This document shows, piece by piece, positions 14,501 to 21,227 of a stretch of DNA of 32,227 nucleotides. The stretch comes from Bacteroidia bacterium (GTDB lineage Bacteria > Bacteroidota > Bacteroidia > Bacteroidales > Paludibacteraceae), in the NCBI GenBank assembly GCA_009929375.1, contig SAAO01000041.1, forward strand, positions 1 through 32,227. The letters run 5' to 3'. Position numbers and translations under genes: made by a program. Under the pieces are notes generated by a model. The model was not told where the DNA came from. It was given only the letters and a program-made list of their open reading frames with translations, and did no database searches. Within the stretch, counting starts at the first letter, position 1. Every line of letters starts with the position of its first letter.

Positions 14501-14846
14501 GCAACTTCATACTAAATAAATTCAATGTATAAGATTATATACAATTGCACACAGTTACAGCATCACTTTAGAGCTTGTCCGCCGTGGCGGCGGGTTGGAG
14601 GCATAGAAGAAATGAGGACTGAATAGTAATTGTAAGTCAAAAATCTAAGGTCAAAAGACGTTTAAACGAGGAGACAACTAAACAAAAAAACATACTGATC
14701 GTGTGATTAATTGAGAATCAATTCCGGGATCGACAATCTTCAAATTTCAAATTTTCAAATCTTCAAATTGAAACTCTGAAACATGAAACATTGAAACCAA
14801 AGAACCAACCACCAACTATCCGATTTACTGATCAACAAAAAAAAGA
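14475..14846. other. Spacer between DUF1599 and DoxX-like genes
   Basis: 372 bases with no gene I can support. Inverted family B arrays lie at 14459-14500 and 14736-14770, and a family A stretch (GAAACTCTGAAACATGAAAC) follows at 14768-14798. Between the arrays is about 235 bases including a GC-rich hairpin near 14579 (CCGCC-GTG-GCGG) in an otherwise AT-rich context. No clear promoter is visible for the DoxX-like gene. Confidence 0.7.
14736..14770 (-). repeat. GATTTGAA repeat array (family B), right arm, inverted
   Basis: The plus strand reads CTTCAAATTTCAAATTTTCA and continues, the reverse complement of the left-arm units at 14459-14500. The arms enclose about 235 bp without a recognised gene. 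Confidence 0.8.
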
Positions 14847-16001
14847 ATGACTTCATACAGAAATTACCATACCAAATCAAAATCGCGTTTCGACGAAATA
14901 ATGGAAGGGCTAAACCCTTATTTTTTCCAGATATCGCGTTATCTGCTCGCTATTGTATTTGTATTTTCGGGATTTGTAAAGGCAGTCGATCCACTGGGTA
15001 CTACCTATAAAATAGAGGATTATCTGGCTGCTTTCGGCGAACCCTGGTCGCAGTTTTCGTTTATCGCCCTTTGGCTTTCCATAGCCTTGTCGGCTTTCGA
15101 ACTGGTTATTGGTCTGAACCTGCTTTTTAAAATAAAAATCCGCAGCAGCGCCGTACTTGCAATGATTTTCATGCTGGTAATGACGCCTCTTACACTTTAT
15201 ATTGCACTTAACAATCCGGTAACTGACTGTGGTTGTTTTGGCGATGCACTGATTATCAGCAACTGGGAAACTTTCTGGAAAAATGTGGTTTTGCTTGTGC
15301 TTGTAGTTATTCTGCTTTTTTCGTCAGCCAAATCGCGTCCAGTATTTCTATCCGGTATTGAATGGCTGATTATTACAGTATTTATGGGTATCAGCGTGGC
15401 TATATCGCTTTACAGCTACAATTTTCTGCCCATGATCGATTTTCGCCCCTACAAAATAGGCAGCAATATCTCCGAAAAAATGAAAATTCCGGAAGGCGCT
15501 CCTACCGACAAATACGAAACAACTTTTATTTACGAAAGAAACGGTGAGCAAAAGGAATTTACCCTCGAGAATTATCCCAAAAATGACAGCACCTGGGTGT
15601 TTGTAGATCAGAAAACAACCCTTATCTCGAAAGGTTTCGAACCTCCTATCCACAATTTCAGCATTGTCGACCAGAACTTTGATGACATTACCGAAGATGT
15701 GCTTCAGTACAAAGGAGGAACATATCTGGTGGTTATTTACGATATTCAAAAAGCTTCCCCCGAGGGATTGCTTCGCGCTGAAGAAATTTACAAGAAACAT
15801 AAAGATACCGAGACACGTTTTTACGCGCTCACAGGCTCGCCGGACGATGCGATAGAAAGTGTGCGCGCCGAAACCGGCATCACTTTCCCGTTCTGCAAAA
15901 CCGACCCCATCACGCTGAAAACAATTATTCGTGCCAATCCGGGTCTGGTATATCTCGAAAACGGAACGGTGAAAGGAAAATGGAACTGGAGAGACTTTTA
16001 A
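14847..16001 (+). CDS. DoxX/MauE-like membrane protein of the BT_3928 type
   Basis: 384 residues. The N-terminal half has membrane helices near 30-46, 70-95, 101-122, 143-160 and 171-190 and the DoxX signatures LLAIVFVFSGFVKAVDPLGT and YKIEDYLAAFG. A CGCFGD motif (C128, C130) lies between helices and suggests redox or metal function, as in MauE. The C-terminal half (about 200-384) is soluble and resembles a thioredoxin-like fold, with YLVVIYDIQKASPEG and FYALTGSP, but lacks an obvious CxxC. The role of the family is not established. The next gene is tpiA. A second possible start is the ATG for M19, 54 bases later; the upstream ATG gives a basic N-terminus ahead of the first helix. Confidence 0.82.
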   Translation: MTSYRNYHTKSKSRFDEIMEGLNPYFFQISRYLLAIVFVFSGFVKAVDPLGTTYKIEDYLAAFGEPWSQFSFIALWLSIALSAFELVIGLNLLFKIKIRSSAVLAMIFMLVMTPLTLYIALNNPVTDCGCFGDALIISNWETFWKNVVLLVLVVILLFSSAKSRPVFLSGIEWLIITVFMGISVAISLYSYNFLPMIDFRPYKIGSNISEKMKIPEGAPTDKYETTFIYERNGEQKEFTLENYPKNDSTWVFVDQKTTLISKGFEPPIHNFSIVDQNFDDITEDVLQYKGGTYLVVIYDIQKASPEGLLRAEEIYKKHKDTETRFYALTGSPDDAIESVRAETGITFPFCKTDPITLKTIIRANPGLVYLENGTVKGKWNWRDF

Positions 16002-16090
16002 ATTGACAATTTATTCATTTACAATTTACAATTGTGACATTACCGTTTTATACAGACACAAAACTCTGAAACTTGAAACTCTGAAACATA
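16001..16090. repeat. Family E then family A repeats between DoxX-like gene and tpiA
   Basis: AATTGACAATTTATT and TTACAATTTACAATTG units begin at the last base of the stop codon and run to about 16036. AAACTCTGAAACTTGAAACT units occupy 16061-16090. They fill most of the 119-base gap before tpiA. Confidence 0.7.
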
Positions 16091-16120
16091 GAACAAATAT
16101 TTTAAAACAATAAAGAAAAA

Positions 16121-16876
16121 ATGAGAAAAAACATTGTTGCAGGAAACTGGAAAATGAACAAAACGCTTCAGGAAGGTTTGGCTCTGGCTACCGAACTGAA
16201 TGCTGCACTCGAAGGTGCTACACTTAAATGTGATGTGGTAATCGGAACTCCGTTTATCCATTTGGCTGCTGTAGCTGCTACTGTAGATACAAACAAAATT
16301 GGCGTAGCTGCTCAAAACTGTGCCGACAAAGCATCGGGTGCTTATACCGGTGAAGTGAGTGCTGCTATGGTAAAATCTACCGGAGCTGCTTACGTAATCC
16401 TTGGCCACTCGGAACGTCGCGAATATTATGGAGAAACAAGTGCTATTCTGAACAGCAAAGTGGAACTTGCGCTGGCTAACGGCCTTACTCCTATTTATTG
16501 CTGTGGTGAAGCGCTGGACGTGCGTAACGCTAACGAACAGAACGCTTATGTGCAGAAACAACTTGAAGAAACTGTGTTCAACCTGAGTGCTGAAGATTTT
16601 GCTAAAATCGTAATCGCTTACGAACCTATCTGGGCAATTGGTACAGGCGTAACTGCGTCTACTGAACAGGCTCAGGAAATGCTTGCCTTTATACGTACGC
16701 TGATTGCTGAAAAATTCGGAAAAGACATGGCTGAAAATACTTCTATCCTTTACGGTGGTAGCTGTAATGCCAAAAATGCTCCTGAACTTTTCGCTCAGCC
16801 TGATATCGATGGCGGACTGATTGGTGGTGCTTCGCTGAAAGCAGAAGATTTCAAAGCTATTATTGACGCTTTTTAA
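16121..16876 (+). CDS. tpiA: Triose-phosphate isomerase
   Basis: 251 residues, the normal length. It interconverts dihydroxyacetone phosphate and glyceraldehyde 3-phosphate in glycolysis and gluconeogenesis, in the cytoplasm as a dimer. All catalytic residues are present: N9 and K11 (NWKMNK), H96 in [13 protein letters not shown], and E168 in [11 protein letters not shown], followed by the flexible loop 6 region. The phosphate-binding YGGSCNAKN and GGLIGGASL near the C-terminus are intact. Codon use is more regular and less AT-rich than in the repeat-filled spacers. It lies 119 bases after the DoxX-like gene and ends just before a strong terminator, so it closes this operon. Confidence 0.98.
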   Translation: MRKNIVAGNWKMNKTLQEGLALATELNAALEGATLKCDVVIGTPFIHLAAVAATVDTNKIGVAAQNCADKASGAYTGEVSAAMVKSTGAAYVILGHSERREYYGETSAILNSKVELALANGLTPIYCCGEALDVRNANEQNAYVQKQLEETVFNLSAEDFAKIVIAYEPIWAIGTGVTASTEQAQEMLAFIRTLIAEKFGKDMAENTSILYGGSCNAKNAPELFAQPDIDGGLIGGASLKAEDFKAIIDAF

Positions 16877-16904
16877 GCTAATAAGCAAGTAATATTACGA
16901 ATAT

Positions 16905-16943
16905 AAAAAAATCCTGTAATGCTATCGTTACAGGATTTTTTTA
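16905..16943 (+). terminator. Rho-independent terminator after tpiA
   Basis: A perfect 9-bp stem ATCCTGTAA / TTACAGGAT (16911-16919 and 16928-16936) with an 8-base loop, preceded by an A-run and followed by seven Ts. It can work in both directions but lies at the end of the tpiA transcript. Confidence 0.9.
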
Positions 16944-16951
16944 TACTTTTG
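16944..16951 (+). promoter_or_regulatory. Probable -7 box of the Sua5/YciO/YrdC gene
   Basis: TACTTTTG matches TAnnTTTG and lies immediately after the tpiA terminator, 37 bases before the ATG. The place of a -33 box is occupied by the terminator stem and shows no TTTG. Confidence 0.45.
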
Positions 16952-16988
16952 CGCTTCCAAAAATGACACGAAATATCAGGTATAAAAA

Positions 16989-17597
16989 ATGCTGCTAAAA
17001 CTATACGAAAAGAACCCCAACCCTGCACAAATTCGTCATGTGGCTGAAGTGCTTCGTCATGGTGGAATTATCATTATTCCCACCGATTCGGTTTATGCAT
17101 TTGCCTGCGATATTTTCAATGCCCGCGGAGTGGAATTTATTTCACGCCTGAAGGATAAAGATCTGCGCAAAACAAATCTTTCATTTATCTGCCACGAAAT
17201 GGCTCAGATCAGCGAATTCGCCAAAATGGACGATGATGCTTTTAAGCTGATAAAGAAAAATCTGCCGGGTGCTTTTACCTTTATTCTGAATGGTAGCAGC
17301 AAACTTCCAAAGCTTTTCAAAAACAAAAAAACTGTCGGCATTCGTATGCCCGACAATAACATTGCGCTGGCCATTGTGCGCGAACTGGGCAATCCGGTTA
17401 TGACAAGTTCCATTTTTACCAACGACGAAAGTCTGGAGTATTTCACCGACCCCGAACTGATTGACGAAAAATTCGGTCAGCAGGTCGATCTGGTCATCGA
17501 TGGTGGTTACGGAGGAACTGTGCATTCAACCATAGTGGATTGTACAGGCGATGAAATAGAAATTGTACGCGAAGGAGCAGGAGAATTAGTAGAATAA
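16989..17597 (+). CDS. Sua5/YciO/YrdC-family protein (probable threonylcarbamoyl-AMP synthase or YciO)
   Basis: 202 residues. The fold-defining blocks are present: the N-terminal LRHGGIIIIPTDSVYAFACD, then SRLKDKDLRKTNLSFIC, AFTFILNGSSKLPKLFKNKK, TVGIRMPDNNIALAIVRELG, MTSSIFTNDESLEYFTDPEL, IDGGYGGTVHSTIVDCTGDE and REGAGEL. True TsaC/Sua5 enzymes make the threonylcarbamoyl-adenylate used for t6A in tRNA. The sequence here looks closer to the YciO branch, whose main role is less certain, because the motif normally reading K-R-x(n)-P is KDKDLRKTN. It converges on the pirin gene with only 22 bases between stop codons. Confidence 0.85.
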   Translation: MLLKLYEKNPNPAQIRHVAEVLRHGGIIIIPTDSVYAFACDIFNARGVEFISRLKDKDLRKTNLSFICHEMAQISEFAKMDDDAFKLIKKNLPGAFTFILNGSSKLPKLFKNKKTVGIRMPDNNIALAIVRELGNPVMTSSIFTNDESLEYFTDPELIDEKFGQQVDLVIDGGYGGTVHSTIVDCTGDEIEIVREGAGELVE

Positions 17598-17619
17598 CCC
17601 TCCTGCTTTCGCCAACATC

Positions 17620-18333
17620 TTACAATGTCATTGGCACTTCCATAAGCAGTAATCTTGTGCCTTCGAACACATGGAATTCAAGTTCGTTTGTATCCCATAC
17701 ACCGAGACCATCTCTTTTCGACAGTTTTGTACCGGCTACTTCGGCTTCCCCCTCGAGTACAAATACATACAAACCATTCCCTTGTTTTTTGAACTGATAA
17801 GTACGATTCAACTCCTGATCAAACTCACCGAGATGAAACCAGGCCTGTTGATGAATCCACACACCCTGATCATTCGCATTGGGTGAAAGAACCTGATAAA
17901 ATTCATTTTTCTGCGCAATATCTTCTATTGAAATCTGATCGTAGCGTGGAGTCACATTTTTCTTATCGGGAAAAACCCAGATCTGAAGGAATTTCACTTC
18001 CGAATCTTTGCGTTTGTTATACTCGCTGTGATAAATGCCTGTTCCGGTACTCATTACCTGCACTTCACCTTTTTTGATGACAGCCACATTATGCATACTG
18101 TCTTTGTGTTCCAGTTCACCTTCGAGCGGAATGGAGATAATTTCCATATTGTCGTGCGGATGCGTTCCGAAACCCATGCCCGGAGCCACAGTGTCATCAT
18201 TCAGCACGCGCAAAGCGCCAAAATGAGTACGTTCGGGGTTGTAGTAACCCGCGAAACTGAATGTGTGATACGAATTGAGCCAACCATGATTGGCATGACC
18301 TCTGGAAGTCGATTTGTGTAAAACGGTTTTCAT
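17620..18333 (-). CDS. Pirin family protein (YhaK-like bicupin)
   Basis: 237 residues. The cupin metal site is complete: H58 and H60 in GTHPHDNMEI, H102 and E104 in GTGIYHSE. The opening TSRGHANHGWLNSYHTFSF is the standard YhaK-type pirin start. Known bacterial relatives bind iron or other metals and some degrade quercetin or respond to oxidative stress; the substrate here is unknown. The C-terminal cupin (AWFHLGEFDQEL, LYVFVLEGEAEVAG, RDGLGVWDTNEL) lacks the metal ligands, as is usual. The gene appears monocistronic. Confidence 0.93.
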   Translation of the reverse strand: MKTVLHKSTSRGHANHGWLNSYHTFSFAGYYNPERTHFGALRVLNDDTVAPGMGFGTHPHDNMEIISIPLEGELEHKDSMHNVAVIKKGEVQVMSTGTGIYHSEYNKRKDSEVKFLQIWVFPDKKNVTPRYDQISIEDIAQKNEFYQVLSPNANDQGVWIHQQAWFHLGEFDQELNRTYQFKKQGNGLYVFVLEGEAEVAGTKLSKRDGLGVWDTNELEFHVFEGTRLLLMEVPMTL

Positions 18334-18413
18334 AATTGTATGTTTTTATGTTGTTTTTTATTATTTCAAAAAATGTGTGATTCAAATGATATTTCGCTTT
18401 CTGAATCACATTA

Positions 18414-18421
18414 CAAAATTA
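18414..18421 (-). promoter_or_regulatory. Possible -7 box for the pirin gene
   Basis: The minus strand reads TAATTTTG, matching TAnnTTTG, 80 bases before the pirin ATG. Upstream TTTTTG tracts exist but at spacings of 16 or 25 bases, neither of them ideal. Confidence 0.35.
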
Positions 18422-18496
18422 CAAACAACCGCAACTACAAAAACTACAAAAACCAGGTAGTTAATTGCAAAAAGGCAGACAAAACAGTTTGAAATC

Positions 18497-18535
18497 AAAA
18501 AACGGACTTACCAATTAAAGGCAAGTCCGTTTTTT
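18497..18535 (-). terminator. Rho-independent terminator downstream of mutB
   Basis: Arms AAAAAACGGACTTACC and GGCAAGTCCGTTTTTT pair over 16 positions with one mismatch around a 7-base loop. T-runs on both strands mean it could serve mutB (minus). It lies about 50 bases after the mutB stop codon. Confidence 0.85.
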
Positions 18536-18542
18536 CTCTTTC

Positions 18543-18583
18543 TTTAAGTCCCTCTCCTCAAGGAGAGGGATTTAGGGTGAGGT
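18543..18583. repeat. Interspersed palindromic repeat (AAGTCCC...GGGATTTAGGG family)
   Basis: A perfect stem TCCCTCTCC-TCAA-GGAGAGGGA followed by TTTAGGGTGAGG, ending right at the mutB stop codon. The outer segments CTTTAAGTCCC and GGGATTTAGGG recur exactly at 28669-28698 around a different stem. Confidence 0.8.
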
Positions 18584-20707
18584 CTAATCTTCCAGCAAAA
18601 TATCCATAATGGTACAAGCTGCTTTTGCCACAGGCGAGCCGGGGCCAAAGATAGCTGCTACGCCGGCTTTATACAGATAATCGTAATCCTGAGCAGGAAT
18701 AACTCCACCCGCAATCACGATAATATCTTCGCGACCAAGTTTTTTCAGCTCTTCGATTACCTGAGGAACCAGCGTTTTGTGACCTGCGGCCAACGAAGAT
18801 ACACCCATTACGTGTACGTCGTTTTCTACAGCCTGTTTCGCAGCTTCGGCCGGAGTTTGGAACAATGGTCCCATATCCACGTCGAAACCACAGTCGGCAT
18901 AACCGGTAGCTACCACTTTTGCTCCGCGGTCGTGTCCGTCCTGACCCATTTTTGCGATCATAATACGTGGGCGACGACCTTCTTTTTGAGCAAATTTTTC
19001 TGTCAACTCACATGCTTTCTGGAAGTTGGCATCATTTTTAGTTTCTGATGAATACACGCCTGAAATAGTTCTGATGGTTGCCTTATAACGTCCGCATACG
19101 GCTTCGCATGCGTCTGAGATTTCACCTAAAGAAGCACGTACACGTGCAGCTTCAACGGCTAATTCCAATAAGTTACCGTTTCCGGTACGGGCACATTCGG
19201 TAATGGCTTCGAGAGCAGCTTTTACAGCAGCTTCGTCGCGGTTGGCACGCAATTGATTCAAACGCTCGATTTGTTGCAGACGAACCGCAGTATTGTCCAC
19301 TTCCAGAATATCAATCGGATCTTCTTTTTCCAAACGGTATTGGTTTACACCTACAATCACCTGATTTCCTGAGTCGATGCGGGCCTGAGTACGGGCAGCA
19401 GCTTCTTCGATACGCATTTTTGGAATACCGGTTTCGATAGCAGCAGCCATACCACCCAGCTTTTCAACTTCTTCGATCAGCGCCCAGGCTTTTTCAGCCA
19501 GTTCGTTGGTCAGCGATTCTATATAATATGAACCTGCCCATGGATCAACCTCGCGGCAGATTTCAGTTTCCTGTTGGATGTAAATCTGAGTATTACGTGC
19601 AATACGTGCAGAGAAATCTGTTGGTAATGCAATTGCCTCATCCAACGCATTGGTGTGAAGTGATTGAGTATGACCTAATGCAGCTCCCATAGCTTCGATA
19701 CAGGTACGACCTACGTTGTTAAACGGATCCTGCTCAGTCAGCGACCAGCCTGAAGTTTGCGAGTGTGTACGCAATGCCAAAGATTTTGGGTTTTTAGGGT
19801 TGAATTGTTTTACGATTTTCGCCCACAACATACGTGCAGCACGCATTTTGGCAATTTCCATAAAGTGATTCATACCAATTGCCCAGAAGAATGACAAACG
19901 TGGAGCGAACGAGTCGATATCCATACCTGCATTTACTCCGGCACGAAGATATTCAAGACCATCAGCCAGTGTGTAAGCCAGCTCGATATCGGCAGTTGCA
20001 CCTGCTTCCTGCATGTGGTAACCCGAAATTGAGATAGAATTGAACTTAGGCATATTTTTCGAAGTATATTCGAAAATATCAGCAATAATTTTCATCGAGA
20101 ATTTAGGTGGATAAATATAAGTATTACGCACCATGAATTCTTTCAAAATATCGTTCTGAATAGTTCCTGCCATTTCTTCCAGTTTAGCACCCTGTTCCAA
20201 ACCGGCATTGATATAAAATGCAAGAATAGGAAGTACAGCACCGTTCATGGTCATAGAAACTGACATTTTATTCAATGGAATACCATCGAACAACACTTTC
20301 ATATCTTCAACCGAACAGATAGACACACCTGCTTTACCAACGTCACCTACCACACGTTCGTGATCGGCATCGTATCCACGGTGAGTTGCTAAGTCGAACG
20401 CTACCGAAAGACCTTTTTGTCCTGCAGCAAGGTTACGACGGTAGAATGCATTTGACTCTTCAGCAGTAGAAAATCCTGCATACTGACGGATAGTCCAGGG
20501 TTGCATAGCGTACATAACGCTGTACGGACCACGCAAATAAGGAGGAAGACCGGCGGCATAATTCAAATGATCGAAGCCGGCGATATCTTCTTTTGTATAA
20601 AATGGTTTCACCGGAATAAGCTCAGGAGTCAACCAGTTGCTTGTTACTTCAGGAGCTACGCCAGTAGTAACATTTTTAATATCTATATTTTTGAAATTTG
20701 GTTTCAT
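18584..20707 (-). CDS. mutB: Methylmalonyl-CoA mutase large subunit
   Basis: 707 residues from the ATG at 20707 ([12 protein letters not shown]). A frame could extend 30 bases further to a TTG inside a simple-repeat array, but that start is unlikely. It interconverts succinyl-CoA and methylmalonyl-CoA with coenzyme B12, a key step in propionate formation from succinate in anaerobic Bacteroidota. The TIM-barrel half has [36 protein letters not shown] and [14 protein letters not shown]. The B12-binding domain at the C-terminus has the complete DxHxxG motif (DGHDRG, axial ligand H592) and [12 protein letters not shown]. The length matches other large subunits. It follows mutA but is separated from it by a four-helix-bundle gene. 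Confidence 0.97.
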   Translation of the reverse strand: MKPNFKNIDIKNVTTGVAPEVTSNWLTPELIPVKPFYTKEDIAGFDHLNYAAGLPPYLRGPYSVMYAMQPWTIRQYAGFSTAEESNAFYRRNLAAGQKGLSVAFDLATHRGYDADHERVVGDVGKAGVSICSVEDMKVLFDGIPLNKMSVSMTMNGAVLPILAFYINAGLEQGAKLEEMAGTIQNDILKEFMVRNTYIYPPKFSMKIIADIFEYTSKNMPKFNSISISGYHMQEAGATADIELAYTLADGLEYLRAGVNAGMDIDSFAPRLSFFWAIGMNHFMEIAKMRAARMLWAKIVKQFNPKNPKSLALRTHSQTSGWSLTEQDPFNNVGRTCIEAMGAALGHTQSLHTNALDEAIALPTDFSARIARNTQIYIQQETEICREVDPWAGSYYIESLTNELAEKAWALIEEVEKLGGMAAAIETGIPKMRIEEAAARTQARIDSGNQVIVGVNQYRLEKEDPIDILEVDNTAVRLQQIERLNQLRANRDEAAVKAALEAITECARTGNGNLLELAVEAARVRASLGEISDACEAVCGRYKATIRTISGVYSSETKNDANFQKACELTEKFAQKEGRRPRIMIAKMGQDGHDRGAKVVATGYADCGFDVDMGPLFQTPAEAAKQAVENDVHVMGVSSLAAGHKTLVPQVIEELKKLGREDIIVIAGGVIPAQDYDYLYKAGVAAIFGPGSPVAKAACTIMDILLED

Positions 20708-20722
20708 TCTATTTAGATTTTT

Positions 20723-20776
20723 AGAACCAAGAACCAAGAATCAAGACAGGAAAAAATCAAGAACCAAGAATCAAGG
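20723..20776 (+). repeat. AGAACCAAGAATCAAGA array (family C), left of the four-helix-bundle gene
   Basis: Units AGAACCAAGAACCAAGAATC (20723-20742) and ATCAAGAACCAAGAATCAAG (20756-20775). It lies between the mutB start codon and the four-helix-bundle gene. An inverted array of the same family lies at 21196-21227. Confidence 0.85.
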
Positions 20777-20834
20777 CACTTTAGCCTTTAATTTTGATAA
20801 TTAACGTTGATGTCTCTGTCAAGAAAGCAGGTAA

Positions 20835-21185
20835 TTAATCCAATTTGTTTTTAAATCCAATTATCATTTTTTGTAACTCATTGATTTTATTTTGAGTTGA
20901 AATGGAAATTTCAGAATCAACATAGTTTAGTTTTGAAGCTAAAATAAGTTGTGTTTCCAATTCAAACGAAGAACCTATTGACATTTCCAAAAAACGTGCA
21001 AAATCTTTATTGCTTGACTTTGCAGAACCTTCAGCTATATTTGAAGGTATTGAAACTGCAGATCGCTGCATTTGTGAAATCAGGCCAAACCTTTCAATAC
21101 CCGGAAATGAATTTGTAAGCAAATAAATGTCACTTGCTAAATCCATTGACTTTATCCAAATATCTAATTTCTTAAAGTTATGCAT
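20835..21185 (-). CDS. Four-helix-bundle protein (IVP / S23 family)
   Basis: 116 residues, full length for the family (PF05635), named after proteins encoded by intervening sequences in 23S rRNA genes and related to the Avd accessory protein of diversity-generating retroelements. The pattern is clear: FKKLDIWIKSMDLASDIYLL (helix 1), ISQMQRSAVSIPSNIAEGSA (helix 2 with the hallmark IPSNIAEG), DFARFLEMSIGSSFELETQL (helix 3), INELQKMIIGFKNKL (helix 4). The Avd relative is a basic pentamer; the function of stand-alone copies is not known. No reverse transcriptase, template repeat or rRNA is nearby. It lies between mutA and mutB in the same orientation and is enclosed by inverted family C arrays, so it is probably an inserted unit. 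Confidence 0.93.
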   Translation of the reverse strand: MHNFKKLDIWIKSMDLASDIYLLTNSFPGIERFGLISQMQRSAVSIPSNIAEGSAKSSNKDFARFLEMSIGSSFELETQLILASKLNYVDSEISISTQNKINELQKMIIGFKNKLD

Positions 21186-21195
21186 CTCTTTTTTG

Positions 21196-21227
21196 TCTTG
21201 ACTCTTGGTTCTTGGCTCTTGATTCTT
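21196..21227 (-). repeat. TCTTGACTCTTGGTTCTTGG array (family C), right of the four-helix-bundle gene
   Basis: The reverse complement reads as AAGAATCAAGAGCCAAGAAC and continues, the same motif as the array at 20723-20776, so the two are inverted. It ends at the mutA stop codon (21226-21228) and starts 10 bases before the four-helix-bundle ATG. Confidence 0.85.

Noticed and set aside
14570-14600. GC-rich hairpin as an RNA gene or riboswitch
   Set aside because: Only one short stem is visible, and no conserved riboswitch or small RNA core could be recognised.
16040-16888. A 282-codon minus-strand frame
   Set aside because: It is antisense to tpiA over its whole length, and tpiA has every catalytic residue. 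The long open frame is a side effect of tpiA codon use.
20708-20737. Upstream TTG start that would extend MutB by ten residues
   Set aside because: The extra codons are encoded by the family C repeat array, and the ATG at 20707 gives the usual N-terminus and length.
20723-21227. Diversity-generating retroelement (the four-helix-bundle protein resembles Avd)
   Set aside because: No reverse transcriptase, template/variable repeat pair or target gene is present in the window.
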